A stretch of DNA of 64,000 bases from Oxalobacteraceae bacterium. Its GTDB lineage: Bacteria; Pseudomonadota; Gammaproteobacteria; Burkholderiales; Burkholderiaceae_D. Below, piece after piece: positions 42,130-52,501 of the stretch. The position numbers were made by a program, and so were the translations under genes. Positions within the stretch are counted from its first letter, which is position 1; every line of letters begins with the position of its first letter. Location of the stretch: NCBI GenBank assembly GCA_021299035.1, contig JAJTGD010000016.1:1-64000 (forward strand). The letters run 5' to 3'. The notes beneath the pieces are model-generated. The model was not told the origin of the DNA, did not search any database, and was given only the letters and a program-made list of their open reading frames with translations.

Positions 42130-43524
42130 ATGAAAAAACACCTTCTATACCCGACGCTGACCAGCACGTTAATCGTACTCGCGGGTTGCCAGATCCTGCC
42201 AGATTTCAGCTCACCCAAGGCACCGATTCCGGAAAAGTTCGCAACACCCATCAATGACGCACCAAGCGCCGCAGACATTGGCTGGCGCGAGTTTTTTCAG
42301 AACGCCGAGCTACAACACGTGATCGAGCAGGCGCTCGGCAATAACCGCGATTTGAAAGCGACTGCGCTCAGGATTGAGGAAGCACGAGCGCTGTATGGCA
42401 TTCAGCGTGCTGACCAGCTACCTACGGTAAATGCGACAGCGGGGGGCATCAATACCCGCGCTCTACTTGGCGATCGTCGCGTCGAATACACATCCTACCA
42501 AGTGGGTCTCGGCATGACGGCTTTCGAGCTGGATTTCTTCGGTCGAGTGAAGAATCTATCCGAAGCAGCGCTCGCGCAGTTTTTTGCGACTGAACAAGCA
42601 AGGCGCGCAGCTCAAATCGCCTTAGTGGGTGAGGTAGCCAAAGTGTGGCTGAATGAGCGCGCGCTTGCAGAGCAACTGCAAATCGCAGAGCGCACCTCGA
42701 AGGCCCGCCAGACCTCTTATGATCTGGTCAAGCAGCGCTTTGATGCCGGTATTTCAAATGCTTTGGAGCTGCGGCAAAGCGAAACCCTGGTGCAATCATC
42801 ATCCGCAGCCTTGCTAGCCCTGCGTCGGCAGCATGCGCAGAGTACCAATGCTTTGGCACTGCTGGTAGGTAGCGGCGGCAAACTGCCTGAGCAGCAGGCC
42901 TTGCTGTCGGAACAGGCAATTACAGCAGATATCAGCGCTGGCTTGACCTCTGATCTGCTGGAGCAACGCCCGGATATTCGTGCAGCAGAGCAGATACTGC
43001 GCGCGAATCAAGCCAATATTGCTGCGGCACGTGCCGCATTCTTCCCACGTATCTCGCTGACTGCAGGTGTTGGTCTGGCAAGCTCATCGTTGAATAATCT
43101 GTTTGACGGCGGTGCTGGTGTCTGGAACTTCACGCCTGCGCTTACGCTTCCGATATTTGATAGCGGACGCAATCAGGCCACTCTCGATCTCGCAACGGTA
43201 CGCGCCAATATTGCCGTAGCTAATTACGAGAAGACGATTCAAATCGCCTTTCGCGAAGTGGCGGATGCACTCGATGCACGCGCAACGCTCGCCAGTGAGA
43301 TCAATGCACAGCAAGCAATGCGCGATGCGCAGGCCGCCCGGCTGGAGCTGGCGCAAGTACGCTACAAGAATGGGGTGGCGAACTATCTCGACGTACTCGA
43401 CGCCGAGCGCGAGCTGTACAGCGCCGAGCAGACACTACTATCCACTCGTCTGCTACGGCTAACGAATGCGGTCGACCTGTATCGGTCGCTCGGAGGCGGC
43501 CTGAATGAGGTGAGGGCGCAGTAA
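42130..43524 (+). CDS. oprM: OprM-family outer membrane efflux lipoprotein (NodT family)
   Basis: Outer-membrane channel of the AcrAB-type pump. The 464-residue precursor has a signal peptide with lipobox LAGC (Cys20). The paired efflux repeats have NodT-family motifs: LGMTAFELDFFGRVKNL, LLEQRPDIRAAEQIL and the late VRYKNGVANYLDVLDAER region. The ATG directly follows the acrB stop. Its last 66 bp overlap the end of convergent waaA, so the two C-termini are encoded on opposite strands of the same DNA. Confidence 0.95.
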   Translation: MKKHLLYPTLTSTLIVLAGCQILPDFSSPKAPIPEKFATPINDAPSAADIGWREFFQNAELQHVIEQALGNNRDLKATALRIEEARALYGIQRADQLPTVNATAGGINTRALLGDRRVEYTSYQVGLGMTAFELDFFGRVKNLSEAALAQFFATEQARRAAQIALVGEVAKVWLNERALAEQLQIAERTSKARQTSYDLVKQRFDAGISNALELRQSETLVQSSSAALLALRRQHAQSTNALALLVGSGGKLPEQQALLSEQAITADISAGLTSDLLEQRPDIRAAEQILRANQANIAAARAAFFPRISLTAGVGLASSSLNNLFDGGAGVWNFTPALTLPIFDSGRNQATLDLATVRANIAVANYEKTIQIAFREVADALDARATLASEINAQQAMRDAQAARLELAQVRYKNGVANYLDVLDAERELYSAEQTLLSTRLLRLTNAVDLYRSLGGGLNEVRAQ

Positions 43525-44775
43525 ATCCAGCGTCTTATGCGTTGCTCCACCCTCACTGTCTGCAAAACGCAGTGCCGCCTGCGACATATTCTGCAGGCGA
43601 CTTCGATCTAGCAGCAGCTCAAAACCTATATTGAAAATCTGTACGGCATCATAGACGCGTATCGCAGCCCCCTGCGTGATGGCTTGTTCGCTAGCTTGCG
43701 CAAAATTGTAGGTATGCGGTCCGAGCAGCACTGGCTTGCCGCAAGCACAAGCCTCGATCAGATTCTGCCCACCTGTCGGCAACAGACTACCGCCGATAAA
43801 CGCCAGATCACAGGCGGCGTAATACGCAAACATTTCGCCCATAGTGTCGCCCACCAGCAGCTGCGTATCAGCCGGCACCGCTGCACCTCGCAGCTGCGAC
43901 TTTCGAACTACACGCAAGCCCTGCTCTTCGAACAGTCTGACGACTTCTGCGAATCGCTGAGGGTGACGGGGCACGATCATCAGCAACAGATCCGATGGCA
44001 GCGTTGCTTTCATATAGCCATTCAACAACAAGGCTTCTTCACCTTCGCGTGTACTGGCACATAGCAATACCGGACGATCACCAATCTGCTGGCGAAGCGT
44101 CTCACCGGCAGCGACCATCGCCGTGGGTACAGTGACATCGAATTTCAGATTACCCGTGACTTGAACCTCACGCACACCCATCGTTTTCAATCGCGCCGCA
44201 TCGGCATCACTTTGTGCAGCAACTAGCGAGAGTTGCGCTGCGGCGCGACCCAGCAACCCTGCAAAGCGCTGCCCACGTCGCAGGGATCGCTCGGAGAGGC
44301 GGGCGTTGACCAGCACAACCGGTACATCAGCCGCCTTGCATGCTTGAATCAATGCCGGCCAGACTTCGGTCTCCATCAGCACACACAGGCGTGGACGAAA
44401 GTGATCAAGGAAACGCGCCATCATCGATAGCGTGTCGTAGGGAAGATAGGCTTGTGTCAGACGTGGCTCGTTACCAAACAAGGCTCTGCCGGCAGCGCGC
44501 CCCGTCGGCGTCATATGAGTGAGCAGCAGTTGATGATCAGGATATTCAGTCAGTAGCGCGCGCAGCAATGGTTCAGCCGCGCGGGTCTCGCCCACCGAGA
44601 CCGCATGCACCCAAATCAACGGCGCTGATGGCTGAACCGAATAGAAAGCAAAGCGCTCTGCCAGGTGCTGAAGATACCCCGACTCACGCCGACTACGCCA
44701 TAGCAAACGTAGCGCCGCAAATGGCAGCAAACACCACCAGAACAGCGAGTAAGAACGAAGCGAACCTGTCATCAA
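43459..44775 (-). CDS. waaA: 3-deoxy-D-manno-octulosonic acid (Kdo) transferase
   Basis: Adds Kdo to lipid A precursor at the inner membrane during LPS core synthesis. The 438-residue protein has an N-terminal membrane anchor (LFWWCLLPFAALRLLW). The glycosyltransferase domains carry WVHAVSVGETRAAEPL, METEVWPALI with the catalytic Glu, and the donor-site GGSLLPTGGQNLIEACACG. It follows the broken phosphohexomutase gene by 6 bp. The last 22 codons overlap oprM head-to-head, which may extend the usual C-terminus slightly. Confidence 0.95.
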   Translation of the reverse strand: MMTGSLRSYSLFWWCLLPFAALRLLWRSRRESGYLQHLAERFAFYSVQPSAPLIWVHAVSVGETRAAEPLLRALLTEYPDHQLLLTHMTPTGRAAGRALFGNEPRLTQAYLPYDTLSMMARFLDHFRPRLCVLMETEVWPALIQACKAADVPVVLVNARLSERSLRRGQRFAGLLGRAAAQLSLVAAQSDADAARLKTMGVREVQVTGNLKFDVTVPTAMVAAGETLRQQIGDRPVLLCASTREGEEALLLNGYMKATLPSDLLLMIVPRHPQRFAEVVRLFEEQGLRVVRKSQLRGAAVPADTQLLVGDTMGEMFAYYAACDLAFIGGSLLPTGGQNLIEACACGKPVLLGPHTYNFAQASEQAITQGAAIRVYDAVQIFNIGFELLLDRSRLQNMSQAALRFADSEGGATHKTLDLLRPHLIQAASERPIQVDRIR

Positions 44776-44781
44776 GATCGA

Positions 44782-46115
44782 TTAGAAAGGTAGTTGTGCT
44801 TCTGGCTTGATCTGCGTGATCGCATCACCGATGGCACGTTGTATGCGCGCCAGCGCGGCGTCATTCTCCGCCTCGAAGCGCAGCACAAGTACTGGCGTGG
44901 TATTCGAGGCCCTGCATAAGCCGAAGCCATCCGGGTACTCGACGCGCACACCATCAATAGTGATTACCTGCGATGCGCCCGGCCACTTTGCCTCGGCCTG
45001 CATGCGCGCTACCAAGGCGTGGTTCTCACCCTCGGCCAGCGCCACATTGAGTTCAGGCGTGGACTTCGACTGGGGCAAGGCATTCAAGGTTTGCGTGATG
45101 TCTTGCATACGGCTGGCCAGCTCAAGCAGACGGGCACCGGCATACAAGCCATCATCAAAACCGAACCAGCGATCTTTGAAAAACAAGTGCCCACTCATTT
45201 CACCGCCAAACGGCGCGCCGGTTTCACGCATTCTCGCTTTCACCAGTGAGTGGCCGGTTTGGCACATCAGCGGCTTACCCCCCGCTGCACTAACCCAGGG
45301 CGCGATGTGCCGTGTACATTTCACGTCATACAAGATAGCGCCACCTGGGTGCCGGGTCAGTACGTCTTGTGCGAACAACATGAGCTGCCGCCATCACCAT
45401 CAAAAGCAAGGCCAAGCTCTGCATCACCGTTAGCAAGCGCCTGAATCAGATCTTGCAGGTTTTCCAGATGCGCGGGGTCGGGATGATGGTTGGGGAAATT
45501 TCCGTCGACTTCGCAGTACAGCTCAGTGACCTCGCAACCCAAGGCACGATATAAATCGCCTGCGATACTACCGGCTACCCCATTGCCGCAGTCGATCACA
45601 ATTTTCATCGGGCGCGCAAGTTTGACATCTGACAGGATGCGCTCAAGATAGGCATCGCGAATAGTGTGCTGGGTATACTCGCCCTGCCCGCTGCTGAAAT
45701 CCTGTGTCTGGATACGGCGATACAGTGATTGAATTGCCTCGCCGTAAATCGCCTCGCGCGACAACACCATCTTGAAGCCGTTGTAATCGGGCGGATTATG
45801 ACTACCGGTCACCATGATGCCGCTGTGCGCGGCCAGTTGATGTGTCGCGTAATACAGCATCGGCGTCGCGACCATGCCGATATCGATCACGTCGATACCC
45901 GCTGCCTGTAAGCCTTTCGCCAGCGCGGCGGATAGTTCGGGCCCAGATAAACGCCCATCGCGGCCAATGACGACCGTGTGTTCGCCCTTAGCATTGACCG
46001 CTGTACCAAATGCACGGCCGATCTGCTCTGCTATGGCTGTATCGAGTGTGCTGCCGAGCACACCGCGAATATCGTAGGCTTTAAAAATTCCAGGGGTCAG
46101 TGTCGCTTTGCTCAT
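44782..46115 (-). pseudogene. manB: Phosphomannomutase/phosphoglucomutase, disrupted by an internal deletion
   Basis: An alpha-D-phosphohexomutase (AlgC/ManB type) split into two frames. The first part (46115 to 45357) runs 252 residues, with the active-site serine loop TGSHNPPDYNG and the start of the metal loop, DGDG, then leaves frame. The second part continues from about 45387 with QLMLFAQDVLTRHPGG, the sugar loop GGEMSGH and the phosphate loop RASNTTP. The text between DGDG and QLM, normally about 16 residues including the last Asp and the Arg of DGDGDR, is missing. The frame change implies a loss of 49 nt or another number that is one more than a multiple of three. Without the metal loop the enzyme should be inactive. 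Genuine decay or an assembly error are both possible. Confidence 0.88.
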
Positions 46116-46142
46116 GGTGTGCTTACTTTTGAATTCATCCGT

Positions 46143-47021
46143 TTAACTGATCAAGCCAGAGCGCATTTGCAGACACGTCTGCAGTGCGTCATCCCAGGTC
46201 GGCAGATCGCCAAAGCTGCGACGAAACTTATCGGTATTCAATATGGAGTTGTGGGGACGCTGTGCAGGTGTCGGATACTCGGCTGTGGTTATAGGACGCA
46301 GTTGTGGCTTGCGCTGCACGGAGGCATGCGAAAAAATCGCCTGCGCAAAACCGAACCAGCTGGTATGACCACCTGCACAGAGATGATAAATGCCTGACAG
46401 TGCCGCCAATTGTGCAGGTTCACCTGCATCACGAATAATGGCAGACGTCGCATCCGCAATAGTAAGCGCCCAGGTCGGCGCGCCAATCTGATCATCCACA
46501 ATCGCAAGCGAATCGCGAGATTCGGCCAGCTTCAACATGGTCAGCAAGAAATTCTTCCCATGTAAACCGTACACCCAGCTGGTTCGAAGAATGAGGTGAG
46601 TGCCACCGACATCAGTGATCGCTTGCTCGCCCGCCAGTTTGCTATGCCCATAGACAGACAGCGGTGCAGTCGCATCATCCTCCATCCATGCGCCCTGCTT
46701 GCCACCATTAAACACATAATCGGTTGAGTAATGAATCAGTGCAGCACCAAGGCGTTCACTCTCCTCTGCCATCACCCGAGGCGCTACGGCATTAATCTGG
46801 AATGCCATCGCCTGATCGGATTCCGCAGCATCGACCGCGGTATACGCTGCGGCATTGATGACGATCTGCGGCTGCATTTCACGCAAGGTGGTACGGATCG
46901 CATCGGGGTTAGTCAGATCAAGTTGCGCACGATCCAACGCGATTAACTCGCCCAGCCCCTGCAGCGATTGCGTGAGCGCGGTACCCACCTGACCGCTGCG
47001 GCCAAGCACCAGTATTCTCAT
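46143..47021 (-). CDS. rfbD: dTDP-4-dehydrorhamnose reductase
   Basis: Last step of dTDP-L-rhamnose synthesis. The 292-residue SDR protein has the NAD(P) motif LGRSGQVG near the N-terminus and INAAAYTAVDAAES. The catalytic Tyr-Lys are in VYGHSKLAGEQA, and RTSWVYG follows. It overlaps rfbC by 4 bp (ATGA) and is followed 27 bp later by the disrupted mutase gene. Confidence 0.97.
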   Translation of the reverse strand: MRILVLGRSGQVGTALTQSLQGLGELIALDRAQLDLTNPDAIRTTLREMQPQIVINAAAYTAVDAAESDQAMAFQINAVAPRVMAEESERLGAALIHYSTDYVFNGGKQGAWMEDDATAPLSVYGHSKLAGEQAITDVGGTHLILRTSWVYGLHGKNFLLTMLKLAESRDSLAIVDDQIGAPTWALTIADATSAIIRDAGEPAQLAALSGIYHLCAGGHTSWFGFAQAIFSHASVQRKPQLRPITTAEYPTPAQRPHNSILNTDKFRRSFGDLPTWDDALQTCLQMRSGLIS

Positions 47022-47563
47022 TCGAAGGTCTCGGCCTGCGCCAATGGCGTGCCGGCTTTGTCTTTGGCAGACAGCAAGGGCTCGCCTTGCAGTGGCCAGG
47101 GAATCGCAAGTGCCGCGTCATTCCACAGGACCGAGCGCTCGTGCTCCGGCGCGTAGTAGTCGGTGGTCTTGTAAACAAAATCGGCGGATTCACTAGTCAC
47201 CAAAAAACCATGCGCAAAACCCGGTGGAATCCATAACTGCCGATGATTGTCGGCCGACAGCGTGACATATACTGCCTGACCAAAGCTCGGTGAAGCGCGG
47301 CGCATGTCGACGCAAACATCAAATACCTCGCCCGCGATCACCCGCACCAGCTTACCCTGTGGCTTTTGAATCTGATAATGCAAACCGCGCAAAACGCCGC
47401 GCGCCGAGCGCGAGTGATTATCTTGTACGAAATTGGGTGCAAACCCGGTGAGCTGCTCAAACTGTCGCTGATTGAAGCTCTCGAAGAAGAAGCCTCGCGA
47501 ATCGCCAAATACCTTGGGCTCGATGATCAGGACATCCGGTATATCGGTACGAATGATATTCAT
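47018..47563 (-). CDS. rfbC: dTDP-4-dehydrorhamnose 3,5-epimerase
   Basis: Third step of dTDP-L-rhamnose synthesis, a cupin-fold epimerase. The 181-residue protein has DSRGFFFESF, the catalytic region VLRGLHYQIQKPQGKLVRV with its His, and IPPGFAHGF. It starts 3 bp after the rfbA stop, so these genes are translationally linked. Confidence 0.97.
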   Translation of the reverse strand: MNIIRTDIPDVLIIEPKVFGDSRGFFFESFNQRQFEQLTGFAPNFVQDNHSRSARGVLRGLHYQIQKPQGKLVRVIAGEVFDVCVDMRRASPSFGQAVYVTLSADNHRQLWIPPGFAHGFLVTSESADFVYKTTDYYAPEHERSVLWNDAALAIPWPLQGEPLLSAKDKAGTPLAQAETFE

Positions 47564-47566
47564 GAA

Positions 47567-48448
47567 TCAGAACACTTTTTCGTGCAACAGGCGTAGCAGA
47601 TACTGGCCATAGGCATTTTTCTTCATTGGCTCGGCCAACTTTTCGAGTTGGGCGGCATCGATATAGCGCTTGCGAAAGGCAACTTCTTCCGGACACGCCA
47701 CCTTCAAGCCTTGGCGCATTTCAAGGGTAGCGATGAAATGGCTGGCGTCGAGCAGGGACTCATGGGTACCTGTATCCAGCCAAGCCATACCGCGCCCCAT
47801 CACCTCCACCTGCAATTGGTTTTGCTCGAGGTAGATACGGTTGACATCGGTAATCTCTAACTCACCGCGCCCTGATGGTTTGATCGAGGCTGCAATATCG
47901 CATACCTGCGTATCATAAAAATACAGGCCGGTAACGGCATAATTGGATTTTGGTTGTATCGGCTTTTCTTCGATACTGATGGCGCGTCGCTGATCATCAA
48001 ATGCCACGACACCATAGCGCTCGGGATCCGTCACGTGATACGCGAACACTGTCGCACCCGCGTCCCGACGATTGGCTGCGGTGAGTTTGGCATCCAGCTC
48101 GTGACCGTAGAAAAGGTTGTCACCAAGGATGAGCGCTGATGGCTGCTGACCGACAAATTCACGGCCAATAATAAAAGCTTGCGCTAATCCATCCGGTGAA
48201 GGCTGTACCGCATAGCGGATATTCAAACCCCACTGACTTCCATCACCCAGTAGCTGCTCGAAGCGTGGCGTGTCCTGCGGTGTCGAGATCAGCAAAATAT
48301 CGCGCATACCCGCCAGCATTAGCGTGGTCAGCGGGTAGTAAATCATCGGCTTGTCATAGACCGGCAGCAGTTGTTTTGATACCGCCATCGTCGCCGGGTA
48401 TAGCCGGGTGCCGGAGCCACCGGCAAGAATAATGCCGCGCCGGTTCAT
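47567..48448 (-). CDS. rfbA: Glucose-1-phosphate thymidylyltransferase
   Basis: Makes dTDP-glucose from glucose 1-phosphate and dTTP. The 293-residue protein starts at the ATG at 48448, with AGGAGG upstream. Motifs are [32 protein letters not shown] and LGDNLFYG. The start overlaps the rfbB stop by 4 bp (ATGA). Its substrate normally comes from a phosphoglucomutase; the mutase gene in this operon is broken, so another source is needed. Confidence 0.98.
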   Translation of the reverse strand: MNRRGIILAGGSGTRLYPATMAVSKQLLPVYDKPMIYYPLTTLMLAGMRDILLISTPQDTPRFEQLLGDGSQWGLNIRYAVQPSPDGLAQAFIIGREFVGQQPSALILGDNLFYGHELDAKLTAANRRDAGATVFAYHVTDPERYGVVAFDDQRRAISIEEKPIQPKSNYAVTGLYFYDTQVCDIAASIKPSGRGELEITDVNRIYLEQNQLQVEVMGRGMAWLDTGTHESLLDASHFIATLEMRQGLKVACPEEVAFRKRYIDAAQLEKLAEPMKKNAYGQYLLRLLHEKVF

Positions 48449-49515
48449 CGCTGTGCCTCCTGACGCTGTTCGTAGTTTTTTGCCATCCATTGTTGGTACT
48501 CACCCGACTGCACCTTGCGGACCCATTGCTGGTTATCGAGGTACCACTGTACGGTTTTACGCATGCCTGTCTCGAAGGTTTCGGCCGGCTTCCAGCCGAG
48601 TTCACGCTCGATTTTGCGTGCATCGATTGCGTAGCGACGGTCATGACCAGGCCGGTCAGTAACGAATTGGATTTGTGCTTTGTAAGACTGCGCCGCAGGT
48701 TTCAATTCATCGAGCAAGGCACACAAGGTGTGCACCACATCGAGGTTCGCCTTCTCATTCCAGCCACCGATGTTATAGGTTTCACCGAGTTGACCTGCTT
48801 CCAGCACCCGACGTAGTGCAGCACAATGATCACCGACATACAACCAGTCACGCACTTGCTGTCCATCGCCATAAATCGGCAAGGGCTTACCCGCCAGCGC
48901 ATTAGCGATGATCAGCGGTATCAACTTCTCAGGGAATTGCAGCGGGCCATAATTATTCGAGCAATTACCGGTGACGACCGGTAATCCGTAAGTATGGTGC
49001 CAGGCACGTACCAAATGATCACTAGCCGCTTTCGAGGCTGAGTAAGGACTATTGGGTGCGTACGGCGTAGTTTCTGAAAACGCCGGATCCGTTGGCGACA
49101 GCGTTCCGAAGACCTCGTCTGTGGAGACATGCAGAAATCGGAAAGCTGTCTTGGCTGCATTATCCAGTGTACTCAGGTGAGTACGTGCAGCCTCCAACAG
49201 ACTGAAGGTACCGTCGACATTGGTACGAATGAAATCGCCGGGGCCGTGAATAGAGCGATCAACATGGCTCTCGGCGGCGAAGTGAACAATGGCACGAGGC
49301 TTATGCTTGTCGAGTAAGGAAGATACCAGCGCACGGTCACAGATGTCGCCGTGCACGAATACATGGCGCGTATCGCCTTGCAAGGTACTGAGGTTGTCCG
49401 GATTGCCGGCGTAGGTCAGCTTGTCAAGATTGATGACGGGCTCATCGCTAGTGGCCAGCCAATCCAGCACGAAGTTGGCGCCAATGAAGCCAGCGCCACC
49501 GGTCACGAGAATCAT
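48445..49515 (-). CDS. rfbB: dTDP-glucose 4,6-dehydratase
   Basis: Second step of dTDP-L-rhamnose synthesis and first gene of this minus-strand operon. The 356-residue extended SDR protein has [16 protein letters not shown] at the N-terminus, the catalytic STDEVFG and [19 protein letters not shown] precedes the ATG. The operon order is rfbB-rfbA-rfbC-rfbD-(manB)-waaA, which ties rhamnose supply to LPS core synthesis. It is divergent from apaH over 125 bp. Confidence 0.97.
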   Translation of the reverse strand: MILVTGGAGFIGANFVLDWLATSDEPVINLDKLTYAGNPDNLSTLQGDTRHVFVHGDICDRALVSSLLDKHKPRAIVHFAAESHVDRSIHGPGDFIRTNVDGTFSLLEAARTHLSTLDNAAKTAFRFLHVSTDEVFGTLSPTDPAFSETTPYAPNSPYSASKAASDHLVRAWHHTYGLPVVTGNCSNNYGPLQFPEKLIPLIIANALAGKPLPIYGDGQQVRDWLYVGDHCAALRRVLEAGQLGETYNIGGWNEKANLDVVHTLCALLDELKPAAQSYKAQIQFVTDRPGHDRRYAIDARKIERELGWKPAETFETGMRKTVQWYLDNQQWVRKVQSGEYQQWMAKNYEQRQEAQR

Positions 49516-49640
49516 GGGTATCCTTGCAAGTCCGCTAATGCAGTCAAGATCTGAATAGCTGCCATTTTACGTGAGTGGCTGCGGCCGAATGCAATCACTA
49601 CAATGAGCGTTTGCGGGATTTCGCCGGATTTTCAAGGAAT

Positions 49641-50459
49641 ATGGAGACATTTGCGATTGGTGATGTGCAGGGCTGTGCGGATGAGCTTCACCATCTGTTG
49701 GTAAAGATCGACGCATCATCGCCGGGCGCACAGCTGGTGTTTGTCGGGGATCTGGTCAATCGTGGCCCGGCATCACTAGAAACGCTACGCCACATAAAGG
49801 CGATGGGGCCACGCGCGCGTACCGTACTCGGTAACCATGACCTGCACTTGCTCGCGGCAGCTCACGGCGTGCGCGCGCCGACACCTAGCGATACGATCGA
49901 CGAGATCCTGAATGCCCCCGATCGCGACGAACTACTCGACTGGCTGCGTTATCAGCCCTTGGCGCTGATGACCGATGGCTGGCTGGTGGTCCACGCCGGC
50001 ATCCTGCCACATTGGCACGCAACGCAAGTCTTGTCGCTCGCCGCTGAGGTCGAGACTCGCTTGCAATCGGCCAATTGGCTTGATTTCCTGCGCGCCATGT
50101 ATGGCAATCATCCCGCACGTTGGTCAGAGTCCCTGCAGGGTGATGAACGCCTTCGCTGTATCGTCAATGCGTTAACACGACTTCGATTCTGCAGTGCAGA
50201 GGGCGAGATGGAGTTCGCCACCAAAGAAGGGCCCGGGGCGCCACCGGCCGGGTTCATGCCCTGGTTCGATGTGCCGGGCAGACGCACCGCCGATGTACCG
50301 GTACTGTTCGGCCACTGGTCAACGCTGGGTATCTTGCAACGCGAAAATTTATGCGGCCTGGACAGCGGCTGCGTCTGGGGCGGCAAGCTCAGCGCGCTGA
50401 GGCTTTCGGATAGGACCTTGATGCAAGTAGATTGCCCGCGTCATCAAATGCCGGGTTAG
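49641..50459 (+). CDS. apaH: Bis(5'-nucleosyl)-tetraphosphatase, symmetrical
   Basis: Hydrolyses Ap4A and also decaps NpnN-RNA. From the ATG at 49641, with AAGGA upstream, the 272-residue metallophosphatase shows the metal motifs [18 protein letters not shown] and a late HWSTLG. Its last 71 bp overlap the end of convergent plsC. A longer reading from 49575 lacks a ribosome binding site. Confidence 0.96.
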   Translation: METFAIGDVQGCADELHHLLVKIDASSPGAQLVFVGDLVNRGPASLETLRHIKAMGPRARTVLGNHDLHLLAAAHGVRAPTPSDTIDEILNAPDRDELLDWLRYQPLALMTDGWLVVHAGILPHWHATQVLSLAAEVETRLQSANWLDFLRAMYGNHPARWSESLQGDERLRCIVNALTRLRFCSAEGEMEFATKEGPGAPPAGFMPWFDVPGRRTADVPVLFGHWSTLGILQRENLCGLDSGCVWGGKLSALRLSDRTLMQVDCPRHQMPG

Positions 50460-51183
50460 GCCGAAGCACGCTGGCAATAGCGTCATGCGCCGTCTTGGCT
50501 AACTCACGCCGATGCGCACCCGTAGTCGGTATGGATGGTAATCGGATCAATTCAGCCGTCATGCCACCGCTATTCATGATCGCAATCACGCTTTGTACGA
50601 AACTCATCTCACCGACAAAATCGGCAGCGTCGTGCAGACTGCCCCCTGCATCGACATAGCGAATCGCATACGGCTGCACTGGCACCTCAGCTTCGATGGC
50701 TGCTTCAAACAAGTTGGCGTGAAAGGGCAGTACCGAACCTTGTGGCGCCGTAGTACCTTCGGGGAAGAACGCAACGCGCTCGCCATCATGAATACTTTTT
50801 ACCAGTCCCTCGTAGATCCGCCTCACATCACGCGCACGACCTCGGGCGATGAAGATAGTACCGGTGTGCTCACACAACCAGCCAATCAACGGCCAGCTGC
50901 GGATATCCGATTTCGCCACAAACCGGCAGCTGTGCAGCGTATTGATGACGAAAATATCGAGCCATGAAATATGGTTGCAGATAATCAGGGCGGGTGATGC
51001 CGGCATGCTTTGCAGTGTTTCATCGAAACGCATGCGGACACCACAGATCGTGACGAGTTGCCGCGACCAACGCTGCACCCGGCGCTCGCGGCCGACTGCA
51101 CCCAGAAAAGGAAACAGTAGCGCTACTTTGCCAAGACCGACCAGCAGATGCAGGACCAAGCGCGCCAATCGCCAGTACTTCAT
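50389..51183 (-). CDS. plsC: 1-acyl-sn-glycerol-3-phosphate acyltransferase family protein
   Basis: Membrane acyltransferase making phosphatidic acid. From the ATG at 51183 the protein is 264 residues with an N-terminal hydrophobic helix ([19 protein letters not shown]). The catalytic HX4D motif is in [10 protein letters not shown], and the second motif is FFPEGTTA. A much longer reading would begin inside pyrX. It is the last gene of the algH-ruvX-pyrR-pyrB-pyrX group and overlaps apaH by 71 bp tail to tail. Confidence 0.92.
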   Translation of the reverse strand: MKYWRLARLVLHLLVGLGKVALLFPFLGAVGRERRVQRWSRQLVTICGVRMRFDETLQSMPASPALIICNHISWLDIFVINTLHSCRFVAKSDIRSWPLIGWLCEHTGTIFIARGRARDVRRIYEGLVKSIHDGERVAFFPEGTTAPQGSVLPFHANLFEAAIEAEVPVQPYAIRYVDAGGSLHDAADFVGEMSFVQSVIAIMNSGGMTAELIRLPSIPTTGAHRRELAKTAHDAIASVLRPNPAFDDAGNLLASRSYPKASAR

Positions 51184-51199
51184 GACATGCCTGACATAA

Positions 51200-52501
51200 T
51201 CAGCGGCTAAAGGCGTGACGGCCCGAGACGATCGTGTGTTTGACCTGACCCGACAATTCGTAGCCCAAAAATGGCGTGTGCTTGCCCTGACTGCGCAAGG
51301 CAGCAGGCACCACTTTCCAGCGCACGGCTGGATCGAACACGCAGACATCCGCAACACTGCCGACCGATAAGCTACCGGCCTCGATACCCGCAATTCGGGC
51401 TGCGTCACAAGTAATACGTGCGATCGCACCACCGAGGCTAGCACCGCTGCTCTCACCTTCCTCTACCCACTTGAGTGCGAGCGACAACAACAACTCAAGC
51501 CCGGTAGCGCCTGGCGACGCCTCGCCGAATGGCAGCAATTTTTCTTCCTCATCCAGGGGCGTGTGGTCAGAGCAAATCGCATCGATCGTCCCATCGAGCA
51601 GCGCCGCACGGATAGCGTCACGGTCGCGCTGGCTACGCAAAGGCGGTGTAATGCGCGCATTCGGATCAAAAAAACCGATGTCATTGTCGGTCAGATGAAT
51701 ATGGTGCGCGCTCACATCGCAGGTCACTGGCAAGCCCTCGGCACGCGCAGTCCGCACCAGTGCAATACCGGCTGCTGACGAGATTCGACAGATATGTACG
51801 CGCGCTCCTGTGCTGCGCATCAATTCAAAGATCGTATGCAGCGCGACGGTCTCACTGGTGACGGGCACACCGGACAAGCCGAGCCGCGAGGCTAATGGGC
51901 CCGCATGTGCCACACCGCCTCGACCAAGATAGGGATCTTGCGGGCGCAACCAGACCGTGTAGCCAAACGTACTCGCGTATTGCATCGCACGCATCAGTAC
52001 TGTGGTGTCCTGCACCGGCTCCTCCGCCTGCGCAAAACCGACACAACCAGCCTCGGTTAGCTCTGCCATTTCGGTGAGCTCCTTGCCTTTCAGGCCCACG
52101 GTCAAGGCACCTAGCGGATAGACATGCGACTGATTCAAGAGGCGAGCGCGATGCACCAGCATCTCGACCAAGCCCGGTTCATCCAGCACAGGATCCGTAT
52201 CGGGCGGGCATAACAAACTGGTCACCCCACCGGCGACTGCTGCATCCAACTCGGACTCGAGCGTGGCTTTGTATTCATAACCCGGCTCACGCAAACGCGC
52301 ACTCAAATCAACCAAGCCGGGCGTAACGATCAAACCCGTGGCGTCTATGACGTGCTCAGCACGAAACCCTGCCGGCGCTTTGCCGATGGCCGCGATATGG
52401 CCGTCAGCAATATAGACATCCTGTACAGCGTCAATACCGTTGGCCGGGTCGATAACACGGCCGTGCTTGATCTCGATGTTCATGGTGGTGGTTATGCTCA
52501 T
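51200..52501 (-). CDS. pyrX: Dihydroorotase-like non-catalytic aspartate transcarbamoylase subunit
   Basis: Dihydroorotase homologue that in Pseudomonas and relatives is inactive but needed to assemble ATCase with PyrB. The 433-residue amidohydrolase fold is complete, yet the metal-binding His-x-His after the first strand is lost: the usual D-x-H-x-H reads D65-L-Ser67-A-Arg69 before LREPG. A later SDHTP segment is kept. It starts at the pyrB stop (ATG at 52501 shares a base); another ATG at 52483 is possible. A true dihydroorotase must exist elsewhere in the genome. Confidence 0.92.
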   Translation of the reverse strand: MSITTTMNIEIKHGRVIDPANGIDAVQDVYIADGHIAAIGKAPAGFRAEHVIDATGLIVTPGLVDLSARLREPGYEYKATLESELDAAVAGGVTSLLCPPDTDPVLDEPGLVEMLVHRARLLNQSHVYPLGALTVGLKGKELTEMAELTEAGCVGFAQAEEPVQDTTVLMRAMQYASTFGYTVWLRPQDPYLGRGGVAHAGPLASRLGLSGVPVTSETVALHTIFELMRSTGARVHICRISSAAGIALVRTARAEGLPVTCDVSAHHIHLTDNDIGFFDPNARITPPLRSQRDRDAIRAALLDGTIDAICSDHTPLDEEEKLLPFGEASPGATGLELLLSLALKWVEEGESSGASLGGAIARITCDAARIAGIEAGSLSVGSVADVCVFDPAVRWKVVPAALRSQGKHTPFLGYELSGQVKHTIVSGRHAFSR

